From assembly GCA_008087055.1 (NCBI GenBank), contig VIEA01000001.1, positions 909,118-973,117 on the forward strand: 64,000 bases of DNA, written 5' to 3'. Made by a program: the position numbers and the translations under genes. Below the pieces are notes generated by a model that saw only the letters and a program-made list of their open reading frames with translations, did no database searches and had not been told where the DNA came from. The DNA is from Gammaproteobacteria bacterium LSUCC0096. Its GTDB lineage: Bacteria; Pseudomonadota; Gammaproteobacteria; Pseudomonadales; Litorivicinaceae. Of the stretch, positions 8,536 to 17,952 are shown one piece after another (position 1 is the stretch's first letter; each line of letters opens with the position of its first letter).

Positions 8536-9507
8536 CTAAGCCCTCACAACATAACGATCGAGAGAATTGGTTACTAACGCCCGCTTCAGGCCATACAGGC
8601 CAGCCTCAGAATCCAACAGGATCTTAATCGGGATATTAATTAAGTAATCTTTAAACCGGCCTTTCGAGCGGAAGCGTTCGAGAAAAATTTCACGACGAAA
8701 ATGGTCGCCTAGTTTAGGAATAACCCCGCCGGCAATGCAGCAACCACCCGTAGCACCAAGGGTCAGGCACCCATCTGACGCCACAATCCCAAAGAAACCT
8801 GCAAACAAATCGAGTGTTCGACGAACAATCGAGTCATCACCATGCAAATCAATCATCGCTTGAGGCGAATTTATAATGGGCGCTATACCTTCTAACGCGC
8901 ATAACGACCGATAAATCAACATGAGTCCAGGTCCACTGATAAGACGCTCTGCTGATACATGTGAGTACTCGTTGCGCAGCATGGTTAGTAGGCGCCACTC
9001 GTCCTCTGTCTGCGCAGCCATCGTCACATGGCCGCCTTCAGTCGATAGAGGAGTCCATTCACCCTGAGCATCGACAACCAGCCCACCAACGCCAAGGCCT
9101 GTCCCGGGGCCAATAACGAATATAGGACCAAGGGGATCAGCAGACCCAGATTGGAGTGTCTCGAATGAGTCTTGATTAATCGACACTGCCGCTAATGACT
9201 GTGCCGTGAAATCATTAACAACCAGGAGTTCGCTCAGATTTAAGGAGTCTACCAACGCCTTTTTGCTAAAACTCCAATCATTATTTGTCAATTTGACTAA
9301 ATCATGCTGAACCGGACATGCAACAGCAATCGCTAATCGATTAGTTGGTTGGCCGACCTCACTGGCGAAGTGTCGAAATGCCTCATCAATTCCTAGAAAA
9401 TCCGCACATTGCAGAACAGAAATATGATCAATGTCTCCACTGTGATTGACCAGCCCGAACCGAGCATTGGTTCCTCCAATATCGGCAACAATGGCCTCTG
9501 CTGACAC
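8536..9507 (-). CDS. glk: Glucokinase
   Basis: Phosphorylates glucose to glucose-6-phosphate with ATP. The 323-residue product shows the family N terminus (IVADIGGTNARFGLV), the catalytic Asp in VVNDFTAQSLA, the glycine-rich IGPGTGLGVGGLV, and STEGGHV in the sugar site. The start is GTG and overlaps the stop of the ABC ATPase gene by one base (TAGTG), so translation is coupled. Placement in the ABC operon strongly suggests that the imported sugar is glucose or is converted to it. Confidence 0.95.
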   Translation of the reverse strand: MSAEAIVADIGGTNARFGLVNHSGDIDHISVLQCADFLGIDEAFRHFASEVGQPTNRLAIAVACPVQHDLVKLTNNDWSFSKKALVDSLNLSELLVVNDFTAQSLAAVSINQDSFETLQSGSADPLGPIFVIGPGTGLGVGGLVVDAQGEWTPLSTEGGHVTMAAQTEDEWRLLTMLRNEYSHVSAERLISGPGLMLIYRSLCALEGIAPIINSPQAMIDLHGDDSIVRRTLDLFAGFFGIVASDGCLTLGATGGCCIAGGVIPKLGDHFRREIFLERFRSKGRFKDYLINIPIKILLDSEAGLYGLKRALVTNSLDRYVVRA

Positions 9508-10604
9508 TAGCGGACGCGCTCCCCTGATTTAGGATCAAATAGACACGCCTTTGACAAATCAACTTGCACTGAAGTGTTTTCGCCTGCGCTCAATCCAGCT
9601 TCGGGCGAGAGGCGAGCGAGCACCTCAACATCATTCCATTCACCGATTGCAATCGTATCTGCTCCCATCGGTTCGGTCACATCAAAATCCATCGTCATGT
9701 TTACAATCCACTCACCCGAGCGCTCAGGTTTTGGTTCAGTGATCATCTCTGGTCTGAGGCCCAGTATTACCTTACGAACATCTTGGCCTTTCAAATGATC
9801 TGACTGCGGCACCTTTAGACTCACCACTGCTCCCCGGTTTCGTATGGCTATAGATCCATCCTCAGCCACCTCGCAGGGTACAAAATTCATCGGCGGACTC
9901 CCCATAAATCCTGCGACAAACTGGTTCGCCGGATCATCATAGATTTCATTCGGAGTACCGAGCTGCTGAACTAGACCATCCTTCATCACAGCAATCCGAT
10001 CAGCAAGCGTCATTGCCTCAATCTGATCGTGCGTCACATAAACGATCGTTGTTCCAAGACGTTTATGTAACTTCTTAATTTCGGTGCGCATTTCAACTCT
10101 AAGCTTGGCATCAAGGTTCGATAGCGGCTCGTCGAAAAGATAGACCCGGGGAGAGCGTGCGAGGGCCCTTCCCATCGCAACTCTCTGCCTTTGTCCGCCT
10201 GACAGCTGGCTTGGCTTTCGATCGAGCAAATGATTGATTTGCAGTAAAGTTGAGACCTCTTCAACCTTCCGATCCCTTTCAGCCTTGGGTACGCCTCTCA
10301 TTTCAAGTCCAAAGGAAATATTGCGCGCGACATTCATTGTCGGATACAGCGCATAGGACTGAAAAACCATCGCAATATCCCGATCTTTAGGACTTCGATC
10401 AGTCACATCCTCATTCGCGAGCAACAATTGCCCTGACGAAACATCCTCCAAGCCCGCAATCGTGTTCATCAGAGTTGATTTTCCGCAACCCGACGGGCCA
10501 ACAAGAATTAAAAATTCACCATCTGCGATATCGATGTTGATACCTTTGAGAACTTCAGTCGAACCAAAAGTCTTGGTTACATTGGAAATAGTCAGTGAGC
10601 CCAT
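9507..10604 (-). CDS. Sugar ABC transporter ATP-binding protein (UgpC/MalK type)
   Basis: The 365-residue cytoplasmic ATPase of the sugar importer. Walker A GPSGCGKST is near residue 37, the signature LSGGQRQRVAMGRALAR near 135, Walker B VYLFDEPLSNLD just after, and the H-loop VTHDQIEAMTLADR near 190. The C-terminal 120 residues form the TOBE/MalK regulatory domain (LGLRPEMI). It follows the second permease gene by 4 bp and runs into glk. Confidence 0.96.
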   Translation of the reverse strand: MGSLTISNVTKTFGSTEVLKGINIDIADGEFLILVGPSGCGKSTLMNTIAGLEDVSSGQLLLANEDVTDRSPKDRDIAMVFQSYALYPTMNVARNISFGLEMRGVPKAERDRKVEEVSTLLQINHLLDRKPSQLSGGQRQRVAMGRALARSPRVYLFDEPLSNLDAKLRVEMRTEIKKLHKRLGTTIVYVTHDQIEAMTLADRIAVMKDGLVQQLGTPNEIYDDPANQFVAGFMGSPPMNFVPCEVAEDGSIAIRNRGAVVSLKVPQSDHLKGQDVRKVILGLRPEMITEPKPERSGEWIVNMTMDFDVTEPMGADTIAIGEWNDVEVLARLSPEAGLSAGENTSVQVDLSKACLFDPKSGERVR

Positions 10605-10608
10605 CGAA

Positions 10609-11469
10609 TTACCCTTTTACAGCGCCCGCAGTTAAACCACGAACGAAATATTTTCCAGCTAAAACATAAACAACGAGAGTAGGCAGTGCCGCAATTAACG
10701 CGGCGGCCATATCAACGTTGTATTCCTTTCCTCCGACAGAGGTATTCACAAGATTATTCAAAGCAACTGTGATTGGTTGTGTTCCTGGACCCGAATACAC
10801 CACGCCAAACAAAAAGTCGTTCCAGATTTGGGTGAACTGCCAAATGATTGTTACTGTGAAAATCGGAACCGAAATTGGCAGAAAAATATGCCTAAATATT
10901 TGGAAGAAATTTGCACCATCCAACTGCGCAGCTTTGACCAGCTCATTAGGCACCGACACATAAAAGTTTCGGAAAAAAAGAGTTGTAAATGCAATCCCAT
11001 AAATCACATGAACTAAAACTAAACCAGTGACCGTATTGGCTAACCCGAGCGTTGCGAGCAGACGAGCCATCGGCAGCAGAATTACCTGAAATGGGATAAA
11101 GCAACCAAACAACAAAGCGCCGAAAAGCAACTCACTTCCTCGAAATTTCCACTTTGCGAGCACATACCCATTCAGCGCCCCAATCAATGTAGAAATTAAT
11201 ACCGCTGGAACAACAATCCGAATGCTATTGAAAAAGAATGGTGCCAACCCCTCGCACTCACTGCCTGTACAGGCACTACCCCATGCTTTGACCCACGCAT
11301 AGAACGTAGGCGACTCAGGCAAAGACAATAAATTGCCTTGGCGAATCTCTTCGATATCTTTCAAAGAAGTCATCACCATGACATAAAGAGGCATCAGATA
11401 CACTGCAGCAAATGCCAACAACAAAGCGTAAATCCCAATACGACCGATAGCCATCGATGATCTATCCAC
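10609..11469 (-). CDS. Sugar ABC transporter permease (MalG type)
   Basis: A 286-residue inner-membrane permease with six predicted helices. The EAA loop that contacts the ATPase is seen as VKAAQLDGANFFQIF followed by LPIS. The periplasmic stretch after the first helix (EEIRQGNLLSLPESPTFYAW) is typical of MalG-like partners in glucose/mannose importers. It overlaps the upstream permease gene by 8 bp. Confidence 0.95.
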   Translation of the reverse strand: MDRSSMAIGRIGIYALLLAFAAVYLMPLYVMVMTSLKDIEEIRQGNLLSLPESPTFYAWVKAWGSACTGSECEGLAPFFFNSIRIVVPAVLISTLIGALNGYVLAKWKFRGSELLFGALLFGCFIPFQVILLPMARLLATLGLANTVTGLVLVHVIYGIAFTTLFFRNFYVSVPNELVKAAQLDGANFFQIFRHIFLPISVPIFTVTIIWQFTQIWNDFLFGVVYSGPGTQPITVALNNLVNTSVGGKEYNVDMAAALIAALPTLVVYVLAGKYFVRGLTAGAVKG

Positions 11470-12367
11470 GATTTGACCCTCTTAATTCGGAGTACAAATA
11501 AGGAACCAAAATCGCGAGGACACCAAATAACATAATCATTGCACTTGCTGCACCGATACCCATCTGTGCACGATTGAAAGCAAACGTATACATGAAGTTT
11601 GCGGGCAGGTCTGAGGCATAGCCCGGCCCTCCACCCGTGAGCGCTTGGACTAGATCAAAACTTTTAATGGCGATGTGGGACAAAATAACGATCGCACTAA
11701 AAAAGACAGGGCGCAGGATTGGAAGGATGACATGCCAATATGATTGCCAAGCGTTGGCACCATCGATTTGGGCCGCCTTCACTAAGCTATCATCCACCCC
11801 TCTTAAGCCAGCAAGAAACATAGCCATAACGAATCCACTCGATTGCCAAACCGCAGCAATCACGATGGTGTAAATTGCCATCTCTTGATCAACCAACCAT
11901 CGAAACTCAAAATCTGTAAATCCAAAATCTCGAACTAGCTTCTCGATACCCAAACCTGGATTCAGTATCCATTTCCAAGCAGTCCCAGTGACTACAAATG
12001 AGACAGCCATCGGATACAAATAAATTGTCCGTATCGCACCCTCACCACGAATTTTTTGATCGAGAAAAATAGCCAACAGAAGCCCGATCAGTAGCGAAAT
12101 TGCGATAAACAGAAAACCAAACACCACCAGATTCGACAGTGCAACATCCCAGCGAGGATTCGCAAACAGCTTTTCAAACTGTAAGAAGCCAACAAATTCC
12201 CATTGAGGCAACATTCGGCTTTTGGTGAAAGATAAAGCGCCGGTCCAGAGGATGAAGCCGTACATACAGACAATCATTGCGAGCGTTGTTGGCGCAAGAA
12301 TGATCTTCGGTAGCCAAGCCTCTAGTCGGTCCGCGATACCGCTACGCTTGTGCGCATTTTGAGTCAT
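11462..12367 (-). CDS. Sugar ABC transporter permease (MalF type)
   Basis: A 301-residue inner-membrane permease with six helices and the EAA loop VKAAQIDGANAWQSYW followed by LPIL. It pairs with the product of 10609-11469. It starts 50 bp after the binding-protein gene, and that gap holds a hairpin (12387-12410), a common device to lower permease relative to binding-protein expression. Confidence 0.95.
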   Translation of the reverse strand: MTQNAHKRSGIADRLEAWLPKIILAPTTLAMIVCMYGFILWTGALSFTKSRMLPQWEFVGFLQFEKLFANPRWDVALSNLVVFGFLFIAISLLIGLLLAIFLDQKIRGEGAIRTIYLYPMAVSFVVTGTAWKWILNPGLGIEKLVRDFGFTDFEFRWLVDQEMAIYTIVIAAVWQSSGFVMAMFLAGLRGVDDSLVKAAQIDGANAWQSYWHVILPILRPVFFSAIVILSHIAIKSFDLVQALTGGGPGYASDLPANFMYTFAFNRAQMGIGAASAMIMLFGVLAILVPYLYSELRGSNRG

Positions 12368-12386
12368 GATAATGTCCGATGAGAAT

Positions 12387-12410
12387 GGCGGAACTCAGGT
12401 GAGTCCCGCC
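12387..12410 (-). other. Intra-operon hairpin after the sugar-binding-protein gene
   Basis: An inverted repeat with arms ggcggaactca (12387-12397) and tgagtcccgcc (12400-12410), 11 pairs including one G-U, just downstream of the binding-protein stop and before the permease gene. No T-run follows, so it is more likely an mRNA-stabilising or attenuating element than a full terminator. Confidence 0.6.
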
Positions 12411-12417
12411 TGCGTCA

Positions 12418-13668
12418 TTACATTGCTGACTGAACAGCAGCAACGAGTTGCTTTTTACCTTCAGCTGCTGATGTATCAGAGTTGAAGTAATTAGTCGCGA
12501 CGTCATAGATCGCACCAGAAACAGCTTCAGAAACAGCCATTCCATGCGCAAAGCTAGGAACTAAGCCGCCTGTCTGAGCGCTTGATACGAACGCATTCAT
12601 TGAGTCATGAGCACACGTATCGAACTCATCACGAGCCATGCCGAGACGCGCAGGGATCGAACCCTTATTTAAGTTAAATACTTTTTGGAAATCGGAACCC
12701 AAAATTTCTTGCGCCATCGCTTTCTGAGCTTTTTGATTTTCAGAGTCTGACTGCTTAAAGAATGCAAACGAATCAACGTTAAAAGTAAATGCGTTCGATG
12801 TACCTGGTGATGCTACGCAAACGAAATCAGTGCCTGGCTTCTTACCAGCCACCACGAATTCACCTTTTGCCCAGTCACCCATGATTTGCATCGCTGCTTC
12901 ACCATTAATGACCATTGAAGTCGCAACGTTCCAATCACGACCTGGTGAGTTCGCATCGACAAACTGACGCAGTTCTCCAAATACTTTGAATACCTCTTCA
13001 GTCGTCTTGCTATCGAGTGCCTTCATATCGAGTTCAACAAAGGCTTTCTGGTAATACTCAGGGCCACCTACACCAAGGACAACAGCTTCAAACACAGTAG
13101 CGTCCTGCCAAGCCTGACCACCATGCGCAAGTGCGATATACCCAGCATCTTTGATCTTTTTAGCTTGAACAATGAAGTCGGCCCACGTAGTCGGAATCGA
13201 AGCACCGGCCTTTTTGAATACTTCTGGATTTGCCCATAACCAATTCACTCGATGAACGTTCACAGGTGCAGCAACATATTTACCGTCATACTTCATGACG
13301 TCTGAAACAACACCAGGAAGCAGAGAATCCCATTTGTTTGTCTTGGCTACATCATCAATTGATGCGAGAAAGCCAAGTTCACCCCACTCTTGGATTGAAG
13401 GGCCTTTAATTTGTGCTGCTGTTGGCGGATTGCCTGATACAGCACGTGATTTAAGCACTGTCATTGCATTCTCACCACCACCACCGGCGACAGCGAAATC
13501 TTTCCAAGACACGCCCTTACCTTCTAGGCGCTCTTTTAGATACGCAACACTCTTTGCTTCACCACCACTCGTCCACCAATGAAGAACTTCTACCTCTGAG
13601 GCTTGAGTCATTGGTGCGATTACTACAGATGCTGCTGCAACGCATGCAGCGATTGATTTCTTCAACAT
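12418..13668 (-). CDS. Sugar (probably glucose) ABC transporter substrate-binding protein
   Basis: A 416-residue periplasmic binding protein of extracellular solute-binding family 1. It has a signal peptide (MLKKSIAACVAAASVVIAPM, cleaved near TQA-SE) followed by VEVLHWWTSGGEAKS. Other matching stretches are AVAGGGGENAM, NPPTAAQIKGPSIQEW, VNVHRVNWLWANPEVF and MGDWAKGEF. These resemble glucose/mannose-binding proteins such as Pseudomonas GtsA. The neighbouring glucokinase supports glucose. AAGGGA lies upstream of the ATG. First gene of the transport operon. Confidence 0.95.
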   Translation of the reverse strand: MLKKSIAACVAAASVVIAPMTQASEVEVLHWWTSGGEAKSVAYLKERLEGKGVSWKDFAVAGGGGENAMTVLKSRAVSGNPPTAAQIKGPSIQEWGELGFLASIDDVAKTNKWDSLLPGVVSDVMKYDGKYVAAPVNVHRVNWLWANPEVFKKAGASIPTTWADFIVQAKKIKDAGYIALAHGGQAWQDATVFEAVVLGVGGPEYYQKAFVELDMKALDSKTTEEVFKVFGELRQFVDANSPGRDWNVATSMVINGEAAMQIMGDWAKGEFVVAGKKPGTDFVCVASPGTSNAFTFNVDSFAFFKQSDSENQKAQKAMAQEILGSDFQKVFNLNKGSIPARLGMARDEFDTCAHDSMNAFVSSAQTGGLVPSFAHGMAVSEAVSGAIYDVATNYFNSDTSAAEGKKQLVAAVQSAM

Positions 13669-13739
13669 TTGGTTTATCCCTTTTATCGTTGGTCGATCAT
13701 CGACCAGTTCAGAATAAACACTTCAATGTGTCTAGCTTT

Positions 13740-15215
13740 TCAATTTGTAACAAAGTGTGACAATGGCAACTCAACCGTAACCACTAAGCCACCTCCCGAA
13801 CGGTCGCCGAGAGATATCTGGCCACCGTGGAGCTGCACGATCGTTTTTACAATACCGAGGCCGAGGCCAACATGGACAGCGCTCGGCTTGTGGCCCGACC
13901 GAAAATAAGGTTCAAAGACCGACAACTTCAACTCATCAGGAATACCAGGACCGCGATCCATGACCTTTACAATTACATTCTCAGCGTCTCGGTCGAGCAA
14001 ACCTTCGACATCCACAGAACGTCCATAATGCAGCGCGTTATCAATGAGATTAGTAAACAGTCTCTCAATGCTTAGCGGCCTGCACTCGACCGGCAAAGAC
14101 TCAGGTACCCGAATTGAGTAAGGCAGCCGCGCAACCTCAGCTGCTTCAACACAACGCTTGAGTACGTCTGAAAGATTTACGATTTCAGTGTTTTCGTGAA
14201 TCGCAGCATCCTTCACCATCTGCAAAGAAGCTTTCACCATCGTCTCTAAATCATCAAGATCTCGGTAAAGCTTCGATCTCACTTCACTATCCTCAAGCAT
14301 CTCAACTCTTAACTTCGCCTTCGTCAGAGGCGTTTTCAAATCATGGGAAATCGATGCAAATAGCCGCTCCCGATCAGAAATAAACTTTTGAATTCGCTGC
14401 CCCATGACGTTAAAAGCATTGATCGTCGCCTGCATTTCAGACGATCCCTGTGTTGGAAGAAATTGATAGGCATGCCCGCGCCCAAGCTGGTCAGCGTATC
14501 GAGATAACAACCTCAATGGCCGAACTACTGACCTGACTAACACGATGGTCAATATTAAAACGGTGAATGAAATAAGAGCAGTCGTGAGTAATCTTTCACC
14601 GGTAAACCATTGAAATCCATATAAAGATTCGCCGCTCGGAAATTGCGTTGCAAGATAAGCCCACTCATCATTTCCAATTTGCAGTTGTACAACAACGACT
14701 GGTGATTCGTCGCCAGAGTCCAATAATGCAAATCGCTGCCACTTGGAAGGCAAATTGACCATCGTATTATCACCAGAAAGAATTCGCAGATCTTCAAACC
14801 TTACGAAATCGATACTCATCTCATCGGACAGTTGCAATTGACTGCGAATCGAATCATCAATCAATGCTCGAACTTGTCGTATCGTCGATGTCTCTGAGAC
14901 TGTTTGTAACGAAATGAACTGACTATTTATCGATACAAAAAAGCGAGTGCCGCCCATGTCACGCAATTGGTCGAGAACAATGTGACGATATTCTCTTGGG
15001 AGACGAGAAAAGAATTGGATTGTTTGGCCGATGCGTGCTCCCATGTTTGTCGCAACTTCACTGACCCGGAGCCTTTCTTCTGCTTTAAGCTGCTGGCCCC
15101 AAATCCATATCCCCATACCCTGAGCCACTAGGATTCCGAGAAAAAGAATCACAGTCATTCTGGAAACAATCGATTGCGGCAGAATTCGATCAAAAAACGA
15201 CTGAAGGTTTGTCAT
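13740..15215 (-). CDS. Sensor histidine kinase
   Basis: A 491-residue membrane kinase. Helices lie near residues 20-38 and 208-230 and flank a periplasmic sensor domain of about 170 residues. HAMP follows, then the H box SISHDLKTPL (phospho-acceptor H291). The ATPase boxes are LIDNALHYG (N), DRGPGIPDE (G1) and GLGLGIVKTI (G2). Its start overlaps the response-regulator stop by 4 bp. Its place just upstream of the glucose importer genes parallels the GtrS/GltR pair that controls glucose uptake in Pseudomonas. Control of this operon is inferred from position only. Confidence 0.95.
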   Translation of the reverse strand: MTNLQSFFDRILPQSIVSRMTVILFLGILVAQGMGIWIWGQQLKAEERLRVSEVATNMGARIGQTIQFFSRLPREYRHIVLDQLRDMGGTRFFVSINSQFISLQTVSETSTIRQVRALIDDSIRSQLQLSDEMSIDFVRFEDLRILSGDNTMVNLPSKWQRFALLDSGDESPVVVVQLQIGNDEWAYLATQFPSGESLYGFQWFTGERLLTTALISFTVLILTIVLVRSVVRPLRLLSRYADQLGRGHAYQFLPTQGSSEMQATINAFNVMGQRIQKFISDRERLFASISHDLKTPLTKAKLRVEMLEDSEVRSKLYRDLDDLETMVKASLQMVKDAAIHENTEIVNLSDVLKRCVEAAEVARLPYSIRVPESLPVECRPLSIERLFTNLIDNALHYGRSVDVEGLLDRDAENVIVKVMDRGPGIPDELKLSVFEPYFRSGHKPSAVHVGLGLGIVKTIVQLHGGQISLGDRSGGGLVVTVELPLSHFVTN

Positions 15216-15880
15216 GGCGACAACACATAGCCCTTTCCGCGGACTGAACGAATTAAATCAACCGAGGCAACTGTTTTGAGCTTCTTCCTGAGCCTACTGA
15301 CCAATGTGTCGATTGATCGATCAAATGGTGAGGACGCGTGCCCTTTCAATTTGATGGAAATCTCGTCTCTTGTTGTGACTTCACCAATTTTATTGTGAAG
15401 CAAAATAAGTAGATCAAATTCAGCTCCAGTCAGTTCGACATGCCTACCTTGCCAAGTTACTTGTCGTTCCCGGTCATAGATTTTTAAACTTTTTTCCTGC
15501 ACCACTAGAGGGTCACTTCTACGAAGAGCGGCCTTAATTCGAGCTAACAACTCACGCGGATTGAACGGTTTCCCCATGTAGTCATCCGCACCAAGCTCGA
15601 GGCCAAGAATGCGATCAACATCATCGCTGGCAGCAGTAAGCATAATAATTGGTATTTGGGATCGTTCTCGAAGCCTTTTACAAACCGCGAAACCATCTAT
15701 TCCAGGTAATCCAACATCAAGAATGGCGAGATTAATTCGAGATAAGTCAGATTCTAGAAACGCTTCACCGGTTTCAAACAATGAGACGATAAAACCGTTG
15801 GAGGTTAAGTAATCACCAATTAACGATCCGAGCTCCTCATCGTCATCAACGACAGCAATCGCAAGATTTTTTTCGCTCAT
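15212..15880 (-). CDS. OmpR/PhoB-type response regulator
   Basis: A 222-residue regulator. The receiver domain has VVDDDEE near residue 10 and the phospho-acceptor D55 in LAILDVGLPG; Lys is in MGKPFNPREL. The C-terminal winged helix ends VDLIRSVRGKGYVLSP. A start at 15880 is chosen over 15901 because AGAGGG lies about 8 bases upstream and it avoids overlap with the HEPN gene. It is coupled to the downstream kinase gene by ATGA. Probable targets are the sugar operon promoters. Confidence 0.95.
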   Translation of the reverse strand: MSEKNLAIAVVDDDEELGSLIGDYLTSNGFIVSLFETGEAFLESDLSRINLAILDVGLPGIDGFAVCKRLRERSQIPIIMLTAASDDVDRILGLELGADDYMGKPFNPRELLARIKAALRRSDPLVVQEKSLKIYDRERQVTWQGRHVELTGAEFDLLILLHNKIGEVTTRDEISIKLKGHASSPFDRSIDTLVSRLRKKLKTVASVDLIRSVRGKGYVLSP

Positions 15881-15890
15881 GTCAGGCCCT

Positions 15891-16553
15891 CTAATCGACA
15901 ACCGGATAAATCGGCTCTTTCCAAGGGTGATTGGGATGATCCATCATCAACTCCACAAACACAGGAATCAGTGAGCCTAATATCTCAGCCCCATCGCGCA
16001 CTTGCGCCCGGTTGATGGCTCCAGACCACGTGCTTCCGCCATGGATGATCTGATTACGCAAGACATACAGTCGATCAAACAACTCATTTAAAACCCGCTC
16101 AGTATCTTTTTCAGCGAGTGCAAGCTTGGCTTTTTTTACAGAGGATTCAAGTCTTTCCGGCCAATCATCATTGCCTTCTATACCATTTTGGTGATTCCAA
16201 AAAGGCCCGAAAACAAACTGATTCTCAAGAACCAAGCGAATCTCGTGAGGGAATCGAGTCCACACCAGATGGTACACGCGGTCATCTTGATCAAACGACA
16301 AAAGCGTACTCAGAAAGCTCTTGAAACGGCCTTTCTCAGAGACATGGTATGCAATGCCAATGTCTTGCGAATATGCCGAATTAAAAGCGATCCACAAAAA
16401 CACGAAAGCTGCATCAGGATCATCGTGTTCCTGTGCCGCACGCTGTAACCAACTAATCGCGCGGTGCACACGAAGTCCCAAGCTGTCACCAAAGCCTTCA
16501 CGAAGGCTGCGTTGTTTTTCTTTTAAAGTAGTTGCTTCGGATTCGGTAATCAC
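15891..16553 (-). CDS. HEPN-domain protein (Apea-like)
   Basis: A 220-residue soluble protein. FVFLWIAFNSAYS near residue 51 and the motif R166-N-Q-I-I-H171-G (the R-x4-H of HEPN domains) identify an Apea-like HEPN fold. Such domains are often ribonucleases, for example in toxin-antitoxin and abortive-infection systems, but chromosomal orphans of this type have no defined role. No antitoxin (MNT-type nucleotidyltransferase) gene is adjacent. It lies about 10 bp upstream of the response regulator, so it may be co-transcribed with the two-component system. Confidence 0.75.
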   Translation of the reverse strand: MITESEATTLKEKQRSLREGFGDSLGLRVHRAISWLQRAAQEHDDPDAAFVFLWIAFNSAYSQDIGIAYHVSEKGRFKSFLSTLLSFDQDDRVYHLVWTRFPHEIRLVLENQFVFGPFWNHQNGIEGNDDWPERLESSVKKAKLALAEKDTERVLNELFDRLYVLRNQIIHGGSTWSGAINRAQVRDGAEILGSLIPVFVELMMDHPNHPWKEPIYPVVD

Positions 16554-16583
16554 GGTAACCCCTCATGACTTGATACTGAGAGT

Positions 16584-16898
16584 CTACCTTGTTGTGACAC
16601 ATTGCGAGAGCGTCTGCATCATGGTGAATTGATAGACGCTTGGAATCGTGCATTTGGGCTTAGGCAATGGAAGCCGGATATGTTTGGGATCACGGAAGCG
16701 AGTCTTGCCCGAGGCCACATCAATTGATGGAACGCGATACTTTGGAATCTTACGGATCTCATAGGTTTTTTCGCACGCAACTCTGAATTTCAGAGGCGTG
16801 TTCGCATTGCCATCATGATCGTAGTGAAACGTGCGGCAGGCCGCGCTGACATCAAAAGATGCAAATACTGCTATGAGTGTGAGAATTCCGATCCGCAT
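16584..16898 (-). CDS. Small exported protein of unknown function
   Basis: A 104-residue protein with a clear signal peptide (MRIGILTLIAVFASFDVSA, cleaved before AC). The mature part has four cysteines, likely in disulfides, and a basic Pro-rich middle (KIPKYRVPSID, LPLPKPKC). I do not recognise the family. It is the first of the minus-strand genes leading into the HEPN and two-component genes, 30 bp upstream of the HEPN gene. Confidence 0.6.
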   Translation of the reverse strand: MRIGILTLIAVFASFDVSAACRTFHYDHDGNANTPLKFRVACEKTYEIRKIPKYRVPSIDVASGKTRFRDPKHIRLPLPKPKCTIPSVYQFTMMQTLSQCVTTR

Positions 16899-16935
16899 GC
16901 TCTATCAATCGGAATCATTCAAACTTTTTTGAGCC

Positions 16936-17952
16936 TTAGGACGAGCGACTCATTCGTTGATGCATCCAGTAACCGCTTGCGAAGATGAATCCTGTCACGA
17001 GAATGGACCATAGGGATCCCGTCGCCAGTCCTGTTATCGCCTGTCCCGTATTGCAACCAAGCGCCAAAATGCCACCAACACCCATCAGTATCGCGCCCAA
17101 AAAATAACGCGCATGATCAGAAGCTGACTCGAATGTTTGCCACTGAAACTCCCCGCGAACGACTGATGAAACGAACGCTCCAAGCAGTACACCAAGGATC
17201 AGAGTCACGTTAAATGTCGGTTCAAGCCCTGATGCAAGCTGAAGATAAGTCATGGCTTCACCAATTGGAGCCACGAAACTCAGAGACATCGGGGCCATTG
17301 GATCAAAATCATCAGCCCCTAAAAAAGCAGTCGTCGACCAAGCACCTGCAACTAAAAAGCCGACCAAGAGACCACCAATCAAGTTGCGGTTCAGCCCATG
17401 ACGAAGTGCGAAAAACCCGATGACAACTGTTGCCAGACCAATCAAAGGCCACTCGAATCCTGGAAGGGATAACAAAACTGATTCAGTTGGCAACTCAAGA
17501 GTTGCTGTTTGCTGAAGCTCGACACGAGATTCAGCGATTAAGCCCTTAAACGTTGCATAAGCTGATACGCCCACAACCAATGATCCGAACCACGCGCGCA
17601 GATTGCCAGTAGCACTTAACACCACAAGCCGTGCAGGACATCCACGAGTCAGCATCATGCCGCATCCAAAAGCGATCGCACCGATCAGTGTCGTCCACCA
17701 AGATAAGGCTTCAGGAAAATAGACCGTTTGACTCGCATCCAGATGACCTTCAAAGATCATCCATTGAGTCATCGGAAGCGCCAATAACAAGGCACCCAGC
17801 CAACCTGTCAAGGTCGCACCGCCACGCCCTTCTGCTAGATCAGAAATCCCGCGACGCACGCAAAACGTGGTCGACTGTGCAACGATTCCATACAAAAGAC
17901 CAACAACCAGACCGGTTGCAACGAATAACGTGCGAACGTCGAGTTCTTCCAT
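16936..17952 (-). CDS. YeeE/YedE family (thiosulfate/sulfur compound) transporter
   Basis: A 338-residue membrane protein with about ten hydrophobic helices and the three family cysteine sites seen in the thiosulfate transporter TsuA (YeeE): C31 in TTFCVRRG, C105 in TRGCPARLVVLS, C300 in ALGCNTGQAITG. An additional C97 is present. Members move thiosulfate or related sulfur compounds across the inner membrane. It is divergent from a paralogue (18079-19134) with about 126 bp between them. No TusA-like yeeD gene is adjacent. Confidence 0.9.
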   Translation of the reverse strand: MEELDVRTLFVATGLVVGLLYGIVAQSTTFCVRRGISDLAEGRGGATLTGWLGALLLALPMTQWMIFEGHLDASQTVYFPEALSWWTTLIGAIAFGCGMMLTRGCPARLVVLSATGNLRAWFGSLVVGVSAYATFKGLIAESRVELQQTATLELPTESVLLSLPGFEWPLIGLATVVIGFFALRHGLNRNLIGGLLVGFLVAGAWSTTAFLGADDFDPMAPMSLSFVAPIGEAMTYLQLASGLEPTFNVTLILGVLLGAFVSSVVRGEFQWQTFESASDHARYFLGAILMGVGGILALGCNTGQAITGLATGSLWSILVTGFIFASGYWMHQRMSRSS

